Shown here: positions 10,816-24,675 of the stretch, piece after piece
Numbering within the stretch: the stretch's first letter is position 1
How the letters are laid out: each line of letters begins with the position of its first letter
Assembly: GCF_003254395.2 (NCBI RefSeq)
Contig: NC_037645.1
Location: 7,997,229-8,061,228, forward strand
Source of the DNA: Apis mellifera
Taxonomy: Eukaryota > Arthropoda > Insecta > Hymenoptera > Apidae
Direction: 5' to 3'
DNA length: 64,000 nucleotides
Program-made: the position numbers and the translations under genes
The notes under the pieces: model-generated
What the model was told of the DNA's origin: nothing
The model's input: only the letters and a program-made list of their open reading frames with translations
Database searches by the model: none

Positions 10816-13800
10816 CGACAGTTTTGGAAAAGAAAACAAACAGATATCACACCTGTAACGTATTGGAAACCGAGTCGTTCCAATTTCCAGAAAGAACCAT
10901 AAACGACTCGGTTTTAACCTAATAATCTAAATGATTTCGTTCGAGTTAACGCTTTTGTCTCTAAAGACAATAATAATATACAAAGATGCTTTACATCCTG
11001 ATCAAAACCGTCTAAATAAAGTCTGTCAGAAATTCTGTCTTATAAAATAGGTTATGTTTCTATATTATATTTTACATCACGTTTATTTATATCACGTAGG
11101 CACCTTGCAAGACAAAATTTCGCATCAGAATGCAAAACACGGAATGCAAAATTGACATTAATCACACAACGTTTAACGATACACAAATATTTACACTACA
11201 CACCGTTCTACACTATTGTTCAAATAGCAAAAAAGGATCGAAGACGCAATAAATATAACCTCTTCATAACCTCTTCATAACACTTTCCAAACATTTCTTC
11301 CCAGTTTTTCTAACCCACAGAGTTATTCATGGAGGAAGAATCGAACAGCTTCCAGAATCAAGAAGCCACGAGAAGAGCCGGGATCGCGTGAAATCGGCCG
11401 CCCTTAATCCCCCGGGTTCAGAGGATTGGAAACGCGAGCCCGTGTTCATACCTGAGCCGGGATCGTGAAAGGACCCATCTTCTCTCTACACCTGTTTCCC
11501 CATCGACGAAGGTATATACCTCGCCTCATTTCCGTCTCGACAGTTACCACTTACACGAATTCCACACGGACCCACTTCTCGCAACTTTTCACGTAGGAAG
11601 CTTCTTCCTTCGATAGTTTCCATTCACCGGCCACTTAACCTCCTCTCGGCGCGGAGAAAAGAGACCAGGTCGTGCGCATTGTCGCCGCGCAGGCTGAAAG
11701 GAGAGGGGGAAGTTCTTCTAATGGAAAACCGATTGAAAGCTGTTTGAGCGAAAAACTCGCCATCGAAATTGCGCCCCTCTTTGTGAACTCGTCACAATGA
11801 ATCTCTCGAGCGCGTGTCCACGAATATAAAATGTCCTGTTTTCCCTCTTTTTCTTCGCTGTCTCCGACGTATCTTTCTCTCTCGAGAGTGCTCGAGAGGA
11901 CGAGGTGGGACGTGCCCCCTTTGCATTGTCGGCACGATGTAACCGTTTTCGAGCATCTTTCTTTTTTCGATGGAACGGTGGGATAGAGGGCGCTGTCGGT
12001 GAAGCACGTTGATGAAGTGCGCCATTTTTAACTCGCATTACGTATTGGATACGTGGATAAGTAGAAGTATCTGTATATTGTGACAGCGGTTTTTTTTAAC
12101 GTGTGGTCCAGAATTAATGATCTGCATTTTAAATATATAAATTTTAATCTTGGAGATTCAATTTCTTTTAAAACACGTAATTCTCTTATCATAATAATCA
12201 AATAATCGAATCATTTTATGAAAATTCCTTTATATAGATAGAGATTTAGAAATTTAAATACAATTATTTTAAACAAATACAACTGATTCTATCTCGATTT
12301 TTTTACATAATGAACGTATATATTATATAAACTAATCAAGCACGGATTTCTGATCCAGAAGAAGAAAGTAAAAATAATGAAACTCTTTACGCAAACGCAA
12401 ATGAAAATTTCGATTCATCCAAATCAATGGATAATTAATTACGTGGGAACTCGATACCGAATTGAAGACTCGAAAAAACGAAGCCAACCATCAACGTGGA
12501 AGACTGTTTACACAGTCGATGGGCGATACGAAGGGTGGAGAGAAAAACGCGAGTGGGGGGGTGGCTCGACGCGGTGTGTAATCATGGCTTATCTGACCGA
12601 TCTTATCGGGGTTGGCGCGTAGCAAAAGGGGTCTGCAGGGTGCTCCGGGCCCCTCTGCCTGTGGAATCAATACGCGGAGAGCCAGCTCATCAATATAGAG
12701 GCCCCCTATCTGCTCTAGATCTTTCACACCCTCGCCGCGTCCAGCCTTTCACCTTTCTCGCGCCCGCCGGCCTACACAACACGTGGAAGGGGATGAAAAT
12801 CGTCCGAGGTCCTAATGGTTATTAAACCGACCTGGCCAGCGGAACGAGTTTTCGAATAATTGATCCGCGATTTCGAGAAGAGCAGATTTTTCGAATTTCT
12901 TTCGAGATCTCCAAAGAGATAATGCGAGGGGCGGAATTAAAAATCGGAGAACGATTTTATATCCAGGGACAAAATCGATTTGGACAGAGCGTTCAATTTG
13001 GAGGATGACGCGAGAACAACAAGTGAAAGAGGAGCCGCGGACGAAAAAGGGGCGGCAAGAAGGCCGACGGGAAATAAAAGCACGAGCGTGGAGGGAAGAG
13101 GAGCCTCCCTTCGGCGGAGGGACCGGAGAGACCGGGTTCGAGAGGGAAAAATAAAATCGACGCGCGAGGCATGGACGGGGCAGGAGGGGGAAGAGAGAGA
13201 GAGAGAGTGACGTGGGCCGGAGACGAGCAAAACGAGATAATAAGGGAACAAGACCGGCAGAAAAATCGAATCGAAATAAAAGGTAAAGTCGAAGGGGGGA
13301 CGTCGAAGGAGGGGAGGGCAAAGTTGGGCAAAACGAACGAGAGGATGAAACGTAGATGGCCACGAACTTCAGAAATGTCATATCCGTCAGTGTCCACGGT
13401 TGTTGTGTGCCTCCTCGAAGGCAACCGGTTCCCGGCCCTTCTGCCTCTCGCGGCCCTCGCTGTCGCCCCCACCCTTGCCACCCCTGCGAACCACCATTGC
13501 ACTACCCGTCCCTTATCTCCTCCATTCGACAATCTTTGCCATTCCCTGTGAATCGAATTATTGAGAAAGACTGGCGAACAATTGGCTGTCAATATAAATA
13601 ATAATAAAATTTAAAATGGATGGATCTGTAGAGATGGAAGAAACAAAGGAGGAGAGGATCTACGGTTTCGGAATAATTTTAGTTTAAAAAGAAGCCCCAA
13701 GAGTTAGTTGAATACTTGGAAGACTCGATGAATAATCTCTCAACAGAGTTGTCAATTTCTTCCTTGCGATTCCGAATTAAAATTGGTAAGTTGATGAGTA

Positions 13801-16800
13801 AATAATTTCTAAAAAAAAAATCTTCGATGCATCACAATTGAACGAGATTTTTTTCGATTGTTCGGCGGATTTTCGTACTAGTCTCGCGTGATTCCACGGA
13901 ACCAGTCTTCTCGCGGCCAATTCGATCAAGGCCGCCTCCCGAGGGGAATATCCTACGCAGTTCCAACCGCCTAATCGCTCAACAATGCGTGCACGGGTGT
14001 CCCGGTTGAGCAGTCGCTCGTTTGCCCGCCGCACGATCCTTCTCGTCCAGCTTTATTCTTCAATTTTATTCCCATCCAGCCTTCTCTTCGCTCTCCTTCC
14101 CACGGGATATCGATCCAAATCGAGTGTAAATATCCCCGAGAACGAGGTCTTAAGGTCTTTCCAAGAGAGATGCAAACTGGTATCGTTCGTATCGTTCAAT
14201 CTATCTAAACTGCTCGATATGATTAATAATCGATTTCATTTACATCTCTAATAAGCGAGATATAAGATATTACATTTAATATTCGATAATTTACTTCTTG
14301 TTCGATATTTACGAATAATCCAACCGTTTCCATTTTATCCAAAATTAAAATATCGGCGAGCGAGATTCATTCGTCGAATCAAAGCAAAAGTGTAAATTCC
14401 TCGCTTTAAGGGGATCGAATATATAATAAAGATCGATAATCCTTCCATTTTTCACTCGAGGAGAAGGCAGGTGGCGCGCTGATCACTTTCGTACCGCGGG
14501 AATCTAATATCGCGGGGGGCGGGTTAAGCGGAGAAAAAGAGGGGAGGGGGAGGGGGGGTGATCCTTTGGAAACCGGATCGTACGTGACTCGAGACGATTT
14601 TTCAAAGTTAATTGCCGGCGAGTTATCGATCGCTCGTGACAGACGGCGCGGGAGTAATTATTATCGTTCTCCGATCCAATATCCCCCCCCTCTCCCCCCT
14701 CCGAACGAGACCCGCCTCGAAATCGTCACTCGCGCGCTCGTCCTTTCGATTTCTCGGAACAGCTTGCACAAAAACGTCTCGATCGACAAGTGACAAGCAG
14801 CCACTTGTACCGATTTATCAATAAACATTTTAATAAACCGAGATTTTCCTTTTCTTCTTTATAGATTTTCGTTGGCAAGCGAAAATGGATTTTCACGTAT
14901 CTGAGATATAATTTAATCGATTATATTTCACGATATCCATTACTTTCAAATTAATCATTAGTAATCTGATTTTATTATTCGTTGTTCAGTAATTATAATT
15001 TAAGGAAAAGATAATCCTCGCATTCGATATAAAAGAGGCGAGGTATTGCTCGAGGATTATTCCGCGAAAAGCAGCCAATTCGGCGAAAGGCATTAATCGA
15101 TCCCGATGAAAGACGCGGCTGTGGTACGCGGCTACGATCGTTAATCACCCTATCGGGTTAATTAATAACGCCCGACAGACGCATCTTGCGTGGATCGGTA
15201 TCGGTAGCGGCGACCCCGTTTCCTTTTCCTCCCGTACCGTTATCGCGGGCCGCGCACCGATCGAACGCATCATTGTGACGCTGGGTTCGCGCCTTTGTTC
15301 GCCGGATCATCGATAACGATAACTCTATTCCGTGTATGATCTCGTAGCGGTGTGATTTTTCCAAAGTTGGAAAGAATATATTTCGTAATTTTTGTAATCC
15401 GTGAAATTACATTGCGATAAGAGGCTCAAATCGTTTTCGAATTTAAATCGCAAAATTCGATCCCGTTCACGAGGTTTATCCAAAGCTTGTAGCGATTTAA
15501 TTCAAAGATTCTAAAATTCCCGGAATCCTTTACACAATTATTCCGAGAAGAAGCATCTGCTTAAGGACACGGTCGACCTCCTCCCCTCTCTTCCTCTCTC
15601 TCTTTCCTTTCTCCTCCCGATTTTATTTATTCCCCTATCACGGGGTCCGAGCCGCATCGGCATACGAGCAATTTGTATCCCGATGAGAACAATGTTTGTA
15701 TCGAGGTTGTATCGGCGCACTCCCTCCGCTTCTAGTCACGATTTAGTCAAGGATACATCGTTCGATCGTTATCGGGCCTACGCTCGTAAAACGATCGTTT
15801 ACTCGTATACTCGTATACACCGGCCGAGATCCCGGCCGGAAAAGTCTCGATCTCTCTTATACGGCTGGCCGGCCGGCCGACCGGCCTGGTAATCCTCCGA
15901 TTTACAGCAATTCTCTTTGAAAACAATGGGGAGGGGCATCGATTCGACGCGCAGTTCCCTCGCGGCGAACGGCACTCAACGGCCGGGGGACCCTGATTTT
16001 ATTTTAATTGCGTTTCCGATCCCATCGCGCCTCTCATACACGCGATAATTTATGCCTGCTAAGTTTCAGCTTGTATATATGTATATATATACGTCTGCCT
16101 GTATATACGAATATCCGCAAATATCCTCTCTTTCTCTCTCTTTCCCTATTTTTCTCCCGTTACTTCTCCCCTCCCCCCGTCCTTAGTAAGAAGGAAAGAA
16201 GAATTTCGAAAGATTTCGGGCGAATGCGTTAAAATTGAAGGAGGGCGGCGATTGGCCGGGACCTGTTACGCGGGGGCCAATTATCGGGTAGGTCGCGCGG
16301 GATGCGCGCGCATACGGGGATCAGGCGAGCGAACGGTTTACGTGGCCGGCCGAAGCGTTCGATACGTACGAAAGGAGAGACGAACGCGCGAGGCGTTCGT
16401 ACCGGGCCAACTAACTCGCGCTGCACTTATATTCAACCGCGTATAATACAACGTGCCGGTGGTACGGTGCGCTTGTGACTGTGACAAGCAGTGGTACCAC
16501 ATTCCTAACACTAGCGCGCGCGCTCGACCCGCCGCTGCTCTCGGTCCACGCACACGCTCTCTCATTCCTCTTTTGTCTCTCCTCTTTCTTCCTCCCCCTC
16601 CCGCCGTCGCCGCCGCCGCCCCCTCCTCCACCTCCTCCGCGATCTTGCTCGCTCGTTCTTCCTCTCTCTCTCCCTCGTCACCCGTCCTACTCTCGCCCTC
16701 GACAGCAACGAGATACGGAGAAGGATACGAGCGCGATTCGAGGGTCCCGGTGTGCGAAACGCGACACACAAACTACGCGCTACGCGCGCATATACAAGAG

Positions 16801-18728
16801 AAATATTCGTTGCCGGGATTGTCGTCGTGTTTTCCATGATTCCTTGTGATTCAGCTAAGGAGAGGAGGGAGAGCGTGGCTGGTACGGGTATATACGTGTA
16901 TATACGGACTGCCTTGACGAGGTCGTGTGATAATGGTATATTTTATTGTCGGCCACGTGAACACGGTCTGATTTCTTCTCGATTTTAATATTTATGCGGT
17001 CACGGAAAGCGGCCTCGCGTTTTATTGTGCGCTTTTAATTGGCCGTTGGCCGGCCACTCGAGAGTGGAAAAGGCAAATAATCGTGATCGAATATCGAGAG
17101 CCAACCATCTCTGCACCGCATTAAAATTTCATCATATATGTATTGTATATCTCAATTCGATTGAAGAATTCTTCTTTCCTAAACGTTTAACACGATATTT
17201 TTCTGACAACTTTTCACCTTTCCACTCGTCTCCGGCCGACTTGACATCGGCCAGAAGTGATCGAGGCAACGAGAGGGAAATCGATCCAGAGAGGAGTGGA
17301 CGCGTTCCACGAATCTTGGCCACGGGTTCTCACGTATCGGCAGCGCAACAGGAGGCAGTTGGTACGCGCGCTCTAGCCACGTAGTATGCCGGCCAATCTA
17401 TATGATAAACAGTCCAGTTACGCGGACACGCGTTCGATTAATAAATAAATCGGTTAAGCGTGGACGCGAATTCGGATTCGAGTCGCGCGGATGAATCGCG
17501 CGGATGAATTCCAACGATGACGCTCTATTCCCGCGATTCATCGATGAATAATATTCTATTAAGGGGAGTTGCATCGTGACCGATCATTGCCTGGTAATTG
17601 CAATTTACGAGTGGTAACTAAGTAACTAATCTTGGCTCGGTTGCGAGAACACGTTTAGTCCCGTGTTTTTATCGGTGTATTAAAAACTTTAAAGATTTCC
17701 CTGAAAAAGAAATTATTTACTTATTTATAATTTTGAAAAAAATGTAGAGAGCGATTTTAACTTTGCAATTTACGTTGCAAATATCCAATCGATCCAAAGA
17801 TCTCGTAACAGACACACGATTAACCTCGATGTTCCAACAAAGCTGCATCCGCTTTACAAAAATATGTAATCGAATTACTGTATTTTATCGAAAAGCCTAA
17901 ACTCTTGGAGAAAAATATCCAGAAACAACTGAGCAGAGTTCTGTTCGTAGCTATTTGCGCTACAAAAATCAATAATCAACCACGCGACTTGACGATCGCA
18001 TTGTTGAACCAGTGATAAAATCTTGACAACTGCTGTACAGAGATATTCAACCGGAACAAGTTCGAATCCGTTTCTATCGATTTAAAAAGAAAGAAAGAAA
18101 ATCACCAATCCAATTAATCCACAGAGCATCGAAGCGAACCTTTCCTTGCCTCTGGCCACGCTCGCGAAAGAGGAATTTTCCTGCGGATTCGATTAATTCC
18201 TTAATTGCTTTTCCTCCAAATAAATCACAACCCGGCCACCCCGAGGATTTATCGCGCGAGCTCTCTCTCTCTCTCCCGGCCGCGACGATGCCGTTTTCCA
18301 GAGAGGACGAGACATTGAACAGACCTTGGATCCACAGCCGGCCAACCTTTCACTCATCTTCCATCCGCTCGGCGCGGATCGACGTGGCAAACGATTTTCA
18401 CCGCGCGCGGTGGTGCAGGCCGATACACGGCGGCCACGCCGCGGTCGAAACTTCTCTGCCTTTCTAATCACTCGAGCCAGCCTTAATTCGTCATCCAGGC
18501 CTCGGTCGACGTTTACACCTGGCCGACTCGAGTTTCCTTATCGTTCGACGCGCACGAATTCCCGACTTTCCCGCCCGATTCTTTTCCAATCCACTATTCG
18601 AGAGAGACTTGATAATTCGACCGTATGTATATAAATATTGAAATCGAAATAATAACACTGTCTACCTTTGTTTCGTATCGAGAAATTATTTAGATTACGA
18701 AACGATAACTATATATGATAAACTCTGA
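10816..18728. other. Intron 2 segment without recognisable gene
   Basis: AT-rich and CpG-rich tracts alternate. Notable pieces are a G-run cluster at about 14541-14558, a pyrimidine- and CpG-rich stretch at about 16500-16700, and a 12-bp GGCCGGCCGGCC palindrome near 15868-15879. No exon, RNA gene or transposon is supported. Confidence 0.6.
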
Positions 18729-18892
18729 CTGCATCCGGTTATTATATTATATATATATATATTTCTGTTTACAAATGTAAATGCAAATCTTTTATTAATA
18801 AATGATTCGATCGATCCTGATTGTTCGCATCCGGTTATTATATTATATTATATATTTCTGTTTACACATGTAAATGCAAATCTTTTATTATT
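18729..18892. repeat. Direct duplication carrying forkhead-like and octamer sites
   Basis: Two copies begin CATCCGGTTATTATATTAT at 18732 and 18829, an offset of 97 bp. Each contains TTTCTGTTTAC, a forkhead-like TGTTTAC, and then the POU octamer ATGCAAAT at 18781-18788 and 18874-18881. In the last 36 bp or so the copies differ at one base. Binding is inferred from motif only. Confidence 0.8.
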
Positions 18893-19587
18893 TATCACGT
18901 CTCCTCTTAAATGCTATCGTTTCATCTTTCCAGAAATTTGTTTCGTTCGTTCGAATTGGAATTAATCGCGAATAAATTGAATAAAAATTTCCCAACTTTT
19001 ATTATTAAAACGCGAAGAAACAATTTTCCACTTGCTCGAACCTATCATTCCTGCTTAAACCTCGCAAATCCTATAATGCCCTCCTCCTCCAGAGACCAAT
19101 CCCTCCGAGAGCAGCGAGAGCGCGACAACGCTTGCTCCCAAGAACAGACGTGGAAGAGATAAAGAGCAAAAACGAGAGAGAAAGAGAGAGAGAGAGGGAA
19201 AGCTACGAATCCCGAGTCCACGCGGGGACACGGTGAATTTATTTAAATTGCGAGCAATGTTCCAGCGTGTTCAGCAGCTTCTTCTGGGTCTTCTGGCGCA
19301 ATCGAAATCGAGCAAAACGAGCAAGGAAAGCGTGCTGGATCGCCAGGTTTATACACAAGGCGGCCAGAGCGAGAGAGAGAAAGAGAGAGAAGTCGAACGG
19401 TGGATTCGCCCCGTGGGACAACGCCACCGAACCACCTCCACCGAGTGTCCTCTCCCCCCCCTCTCCCTCCGAACACGTCGAAAAAAAAAAGTCCCTCCGC
19501 CGAAGACATTAAACGAGAACCAAAACCCGGATGGAACCGACCCGTACGCTCGCGAATTGCCGCGAGAACGAGAGAGAAAGAGAGAGA

Positions 19588-19634
<47 letters not shown>

Positions 19635-22600
19635 AGGGGTCTCATATACTCGCGCGGAAGAATTATTATCGCGAAGATTATAAGAGGTTGGGGCAATAAA
19701 ATAAAACGAGGACGGAGAAGGTACAAGGAACGGTAGTGGCGATTTTTGCGGGGCAACGACAAGGCCGAGGGAGGGAGGGAGAAGAGGGAGAGGGAGGGAG
19801 GGAGGAGTAACGTCGTTAAATAGATACCCAGAAGCCATCGAGCCGGTTTCCGGCTTACGCGGCCGGCTGTAAGCGCACCTCGATCGGGATCCCTATCCTC
19901 GAAGGATTATTAATTGGATACGGGAGGAATTAAGGAATTGTAATACGTTCGATGTTTTCGATGGAAATTTGTTGAGGAGGAGAATGAAGCTTTGATGAGG
20001 ATACGGAACGCGCGTCGATTGTGTCTTTTGGAAGCGAGAGAGAGAGAGAGAGAGAGGGAGGGAGAAGGGAGAGAAAATTACAGCGCAGAATCCCGGCCAG
20101 ACGTAACGGTACGCGTCGAAGCAACGAAATAAAGCAACCGATAATTAGTTGCCGTCGTACGGAATTCTCTCGTACCAGAACCGTCTAATTGCAATCGGTT
20201 CAGAAGCTCGCGACTTTCTTTCCGTTCCTTTTGCATCGCTTCGAATGAAGTTTTTTTACGAGAAGGTAGATAGGATACACGCGAATGTCTAATATGTAGG
20301 AGCAAAATGAAAATATCAAAAAAAGTTACCAATTTTTAAGAAAATGCTCGAGAAACTTCTCATCGAATAAAATTTTTAGAAATTTTTAGTCACTGATCAA
20401 AAATTCTGAAGTTAAATCTTCGAGATTAATACAACTATTCCCGTTTCGATTATCGTACCGATGATTTCAATTTGAACTAAATTGTCATCGTTCTGAAAAA
20501 AAGAAAAAAAATCACCGATCGTAGAATTTTTGCGAGAAGCTTCCTCGCGACGAATTCAAAATTGGCGCCATTTTTCGCGAGGAGAGACGGAGGCTGGAAC
20601 CCGGGCGAAATAAAGTGGCGTATTTACACGATGAGGGCCACGGTATGCACGTTTACGTTCGGCTGTAAATTGCACTGTAAATCGTGGCCTGTTATTTGGG
20701 CCGCGGAGCTGGATCCGTGCGAGCGAGAGAAAAGTGGAATATGGAGCGGGACAAAGAGACGCACGGGCAGGTTTATGGGGCGCGAGATGATTTACGGGGC
20801 GATAGTTGAAAACAACTCTCGCGGATCAAAGGACGCTTAAATTACCGCATCTTCCACTTGCCTCTAAGTGCTACCATGCGATAGACAATGGGTTAATAAC
20901 GTGTGCCTGGGAGAAACGGCGTGGTGGTGCCTTCCTTGGTTCCTTCCCCGAACGAGACGATTAGGATATCTTGGATATTTCTGGAGAAACTGGAGATTTC
21001 CCGAATCTTTCATCGAATCTTGGTCGCGGAATTATTATTTCGTCGATGGCGGATCGAAAGAAAAAGAAATTACGAAAAATTGATTCGAAAGGCCCTCTCT
21101 TCGACTTAACGTAATATTTGCTCGATAAAAAGTTAAAACACGCGATACATAACGTAGCATATCATCACACACGGAATACATTTTTAAGTAAATCTCACCA
21201 TGGATGTTCATTATCCGCGTAACCTCAACTTATCCAAACAACCAGTTTCCCGATCAATCGATCCCGTAATAACCTCTATCGATAAAAGGAAAAAAGCCTG
21301 TAAGAAAATCCACTTCGATCGTACCTAACCTCGAATCTCGAGCCGGCAACTCCACGATACCATCCTACTCCGTACACCGATCCCTAAATCTTCGATCGCT
21401 ATCTGCTGGAAGATTTCAGTGACTCGAATCATTGCCACCAATTAAACGCGACGAACCGAGTGGAATTCGACGCGAAAAAGAAATCGTACGAATACGCACG
21501 AAAGAGACTGAAGGCGGATGGAGGAATAAACGGCGGTCGACGCGACGCGTCGCGTCAAACGAGCGTACTAACGTTTCCTGGTGGCTCCGCGCCGCGGGCA
21601 ATTAAGGTCAACTCTTTATGCACTCAACGAGGTGACACGAGAGATTCGTTATAGTTTTGCCGAGATGGTGGAGAGAAAAAGAGAGGGAAGGAGGGAGAGA
21701 GAGAGAGAGTTCGCGCGAAGCTCGTTCAGCTGCCTAAACAAATATAAAGCTCGCCGGCCTGTTCGTTAATTATTACGCCAGCAGGAAGCGGCGCCGGCAC
21801 GATCGAGCGGCGTACCACAATGCAGCCAGTTACACCAGGATGCGTTCAAATGCATTGCACCGCTGCATGTGTACCACCCACGCGCGCGCGTGTATATGGG
21901 ACACGGGCATTAAGGTCGCATACTAAATTCCAAATTAATTTTCGCTCTATCGCGGACCGAACGCCCTCCCCCGTCATTAAAATACATTACACAGGAAATT
22001 AATCGCGGGACGGCAGTGCTCCGATTCCGATGTGAGCCGTTTCCTCCAACTATTAAGCGTCCTCGACACTTTCTCTCTGTGAAAACGGGGAGGAACGCGT
22101 GGGCCTCGTGAATTACGAGGTTGAAATTTTATTTTTAGGACCTCGATTATTCGAATTGATCCTTTTGGAGATTGAAGCGACGTTCTTTACGTGATGGAAT
22201 TTTTGGAGAAAGAATCTTGAAACAATTTATTTTGATCGAAAGTATTAATTGAAATTTTTAACTCGATCGCGAGATTTTTCATTGTTGTTGACGAAATATT
22301 TGTATAGAAGAAAAAAGGCTGAATATTTTAAAGGAAATTAGATTCTCGTTTCTGCGTTGAGAAGAAGAAGAAGAATTTTTTCCAGCATCGGCTATTTCCT
22401 GTCTCACGTCGTTCGTAACTGAATATGCCAAGAAAAACTTTCCGCTTCAGCTGGCATAAATAGCAAATAACAAGGTAGTATACTGCCTTAAAAGAGGAGT
22501 GTTCCCTGTCCCCGATGTACGTAAACTCGAGCAAAAGAAAAGAGGGAAGGAGGGTGAATTATGGCGGGCCACCCCTATCCACGCTGGTACAATGCATAAA

Positions 22601-23499
22601 GCACGCGCGTTCCGCGTGCGTGTGCGTCCCGTGGCCGCGATTCAGCTCTCGAAACTCGATTTATGACTTCGACTGCTCGAAGAGGTTCCCTTTCCCCTTT
22701 CCAACGGACCAGCTACGCATGCGAGCAACCGATTCTTCTCTCTGTCCCTCTCTGTAGCTCCTCTTCCTCCCCGTAATTACCACGTCTCCGCTTAGAACAC
22801 GTCCTTCTTTTATACAAACAATCTCACAAATTTGCGAAATCTTGGAATAGTCGCGATATCGAAGGGAGAAACGCGTGGAAAAATTCGAATTACGAGGTGT
22901 CGTTGTTACACAGATACGACGAGGTTAGGTTAAGTTAAGCGCCATCTACAATTGTCGTGATTCGAAACTTCTCGGAATTAACAATTTTTCTTCGTCTGAA
23001 CGAATGAAATTTGAATGATTTTGACTTTCAAACAATTTGCGAAATTCTCTCAATCTCCGTTCGTTTAGAGAGAGAGGAACGAAGCATCGATCCCGCGAAT
23101 CCGAGACACAGTCTCAACTCTCTTATGACACAGAATAGCTTCTCGATTTCAACCTCCACGGCTCATTGTTGCTCCGGGATAGTGGCGCGTATGCGGCTTT
23201 CCGCAAGGATAGCCATCTACGATTCAAGGCGTTACAAGTAAACGGTCCCGACACGACATAAATCTCCACCGGCTCGATCTTTCAATAGCGAACTTCGTTC
23301 GACACGGATTTCCACGTATTCTCCCAGCCGAGCGTCCCACCACCTTGTTTCCACCTTGATCTTTTCCTCCGCGAAGCAGGTGAAGCTTGCGCAATCGAAT
23401 TCCAACGAATAATAAACTGCGAACTGTTCCGATTCGGTACTCTTCTCCTTTTACACAATTTCCTTCCCAAATATTCCTTCTTCGCGAGATTTCACGAAC
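18893..23499. other. Intron 2 segment without recognisable gene
   Basis: The segment contains a long GA microsatellite (19567-19638) and shorter GA runs near 20036-20056 and 21696-21709. Open frames reaching 167 codons around 19233-19838 are translations of these GA/CT tracts and are not convincing. Confidence 0.6.
19567..19638. repeat. GA microsatellite
   Basis: Nearly uninterrupted GA dinucleotides with a few AAA interruptions, followed by GGGA repeats. Confidence 0.95.
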
Positions 23500-23845
23500 A
23501 CTCACGTCGCGCATGCGCACGCGAAAAACGTATCGCGCACTCTTTTCCTTCCTTTTTCATCTTTTCCTCGAAATATACGTTCTCACTCTTTCACGAATTT
23601 TCGTATCGCGCATGCGCACATGAGATATCTTTTTCCTTCTTTTTAGAGAACACGCATGCGTGAAATATAGCGTACTCTTTTCCTCACTCTTTTTCTTTAA
23701 ATATCTCGCAAGATTTTACGAATATTCACGCCACGCATGCGCATGAGGAAAAAATATACGATACTCTTTTCTTCGTTCTTTCATCTTTTTTATTAAATAT
23801 CTTGCAAGATTGTACGAATATTCACGCCACGCATGCACACGTCTT
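23500..23845. repeat. Degenerate repeat of about 45-100 bp with NRF1-like palindromes
   Basis: Five copies carry a GCATGC-centred palindrome at 23508-23519, 23607-23618, 23651-23662, 23732-23743 and 23828-23839. Between them lie TTTTCCT-rich and TTTCACGAAT-type words. The first two palindromes read CGCGCATGCGCA and match the NRF1 consensus YGCGCATGCGCR exactly. Confidence 0.8.
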
Positions 23846-24621
23846 TTTAACCTTTCCTCCAAATATTCGTCCTTAGAATTCTCACGTAGCGAATAAACAT
23901 AACCTCCACCATCGTCCAAGCGCGTACGCATGTTTTTTTTTTTAAATTCACCGTCCACAGCGCGAGGACGGCGGACAATTTGAATAGATACCGTTTCTCT
24001 CCGGGGCGGAATTAGAATATTGAGATCGGGCGAATTGTGAAGTGACTGCAACGCGATTACCAAGTGAAATTCCACGGATCACTGTCCCTGCTCCGTGGAT
24101 TCTCGTTGAATTGCAAAAAAAGGAAAGAAAAAAATAGAACCACGGACTCGATACGGGAAAAGTCGAATATTCCTCGATTGGTTTACTACATCTTCTCGAT
24201 TCCTTTATCCTCTTTTTATCGAAATTAGTGTAGTAAATGATGATTGAACTTTTACTCCTCTCGAATTGTCCGCTATCTGAAAATACGAGTAGTCGAGCGT
24301 GAAGAATTCCACCGCGTAAAATATATTCGTCTTAAACGTTGAGCAAACTACCGTCTAATGATCGGTAAAACGGTTGCTCGTCGATAGGAGGCGCGAAATG
24401 ATAGGAGGCGAAGACGACGCGGGATAATTGCGATTCGCCGTCCATAATCCGCAGTTAGATAATATATACGGTATATGTATATATATATGTGATAGGACGA
24501 CTAGCAACCCGATTACCATACAGTCCAACTACGCGCGTGTATACACGTGTCTACACGCGCGCGTGTGGTCCCCCAGACCAAGAGCGAGCGCGCACCGCTC
24601 GGCTCGATGCCACTTTAATGG

Positions 24622-24675
<54 letters not shown>

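Noticed and set aside
12812..13592. Overlapping minus-strand frames of 189 and 199 codons
   Set aside because: Ser/Pro/Leu/Arg-rich in two frames at once, as expected of a purine-rich opposite strand; no motif.
18050..18075. Possible tRNA T-arm (GTTCGAATCC)
   Set aside because: No paired stems or CCA-side acceptor match around it.
19233..19838. Frames of 99-167 codons on both strands
   Set aside because: They translate the GA/CT microsatellite and its flanks.
22920..22940. Telomere-like GGTTAGGTTAAG
   Set aside because: Only two units of the insect telomeric word; chance.
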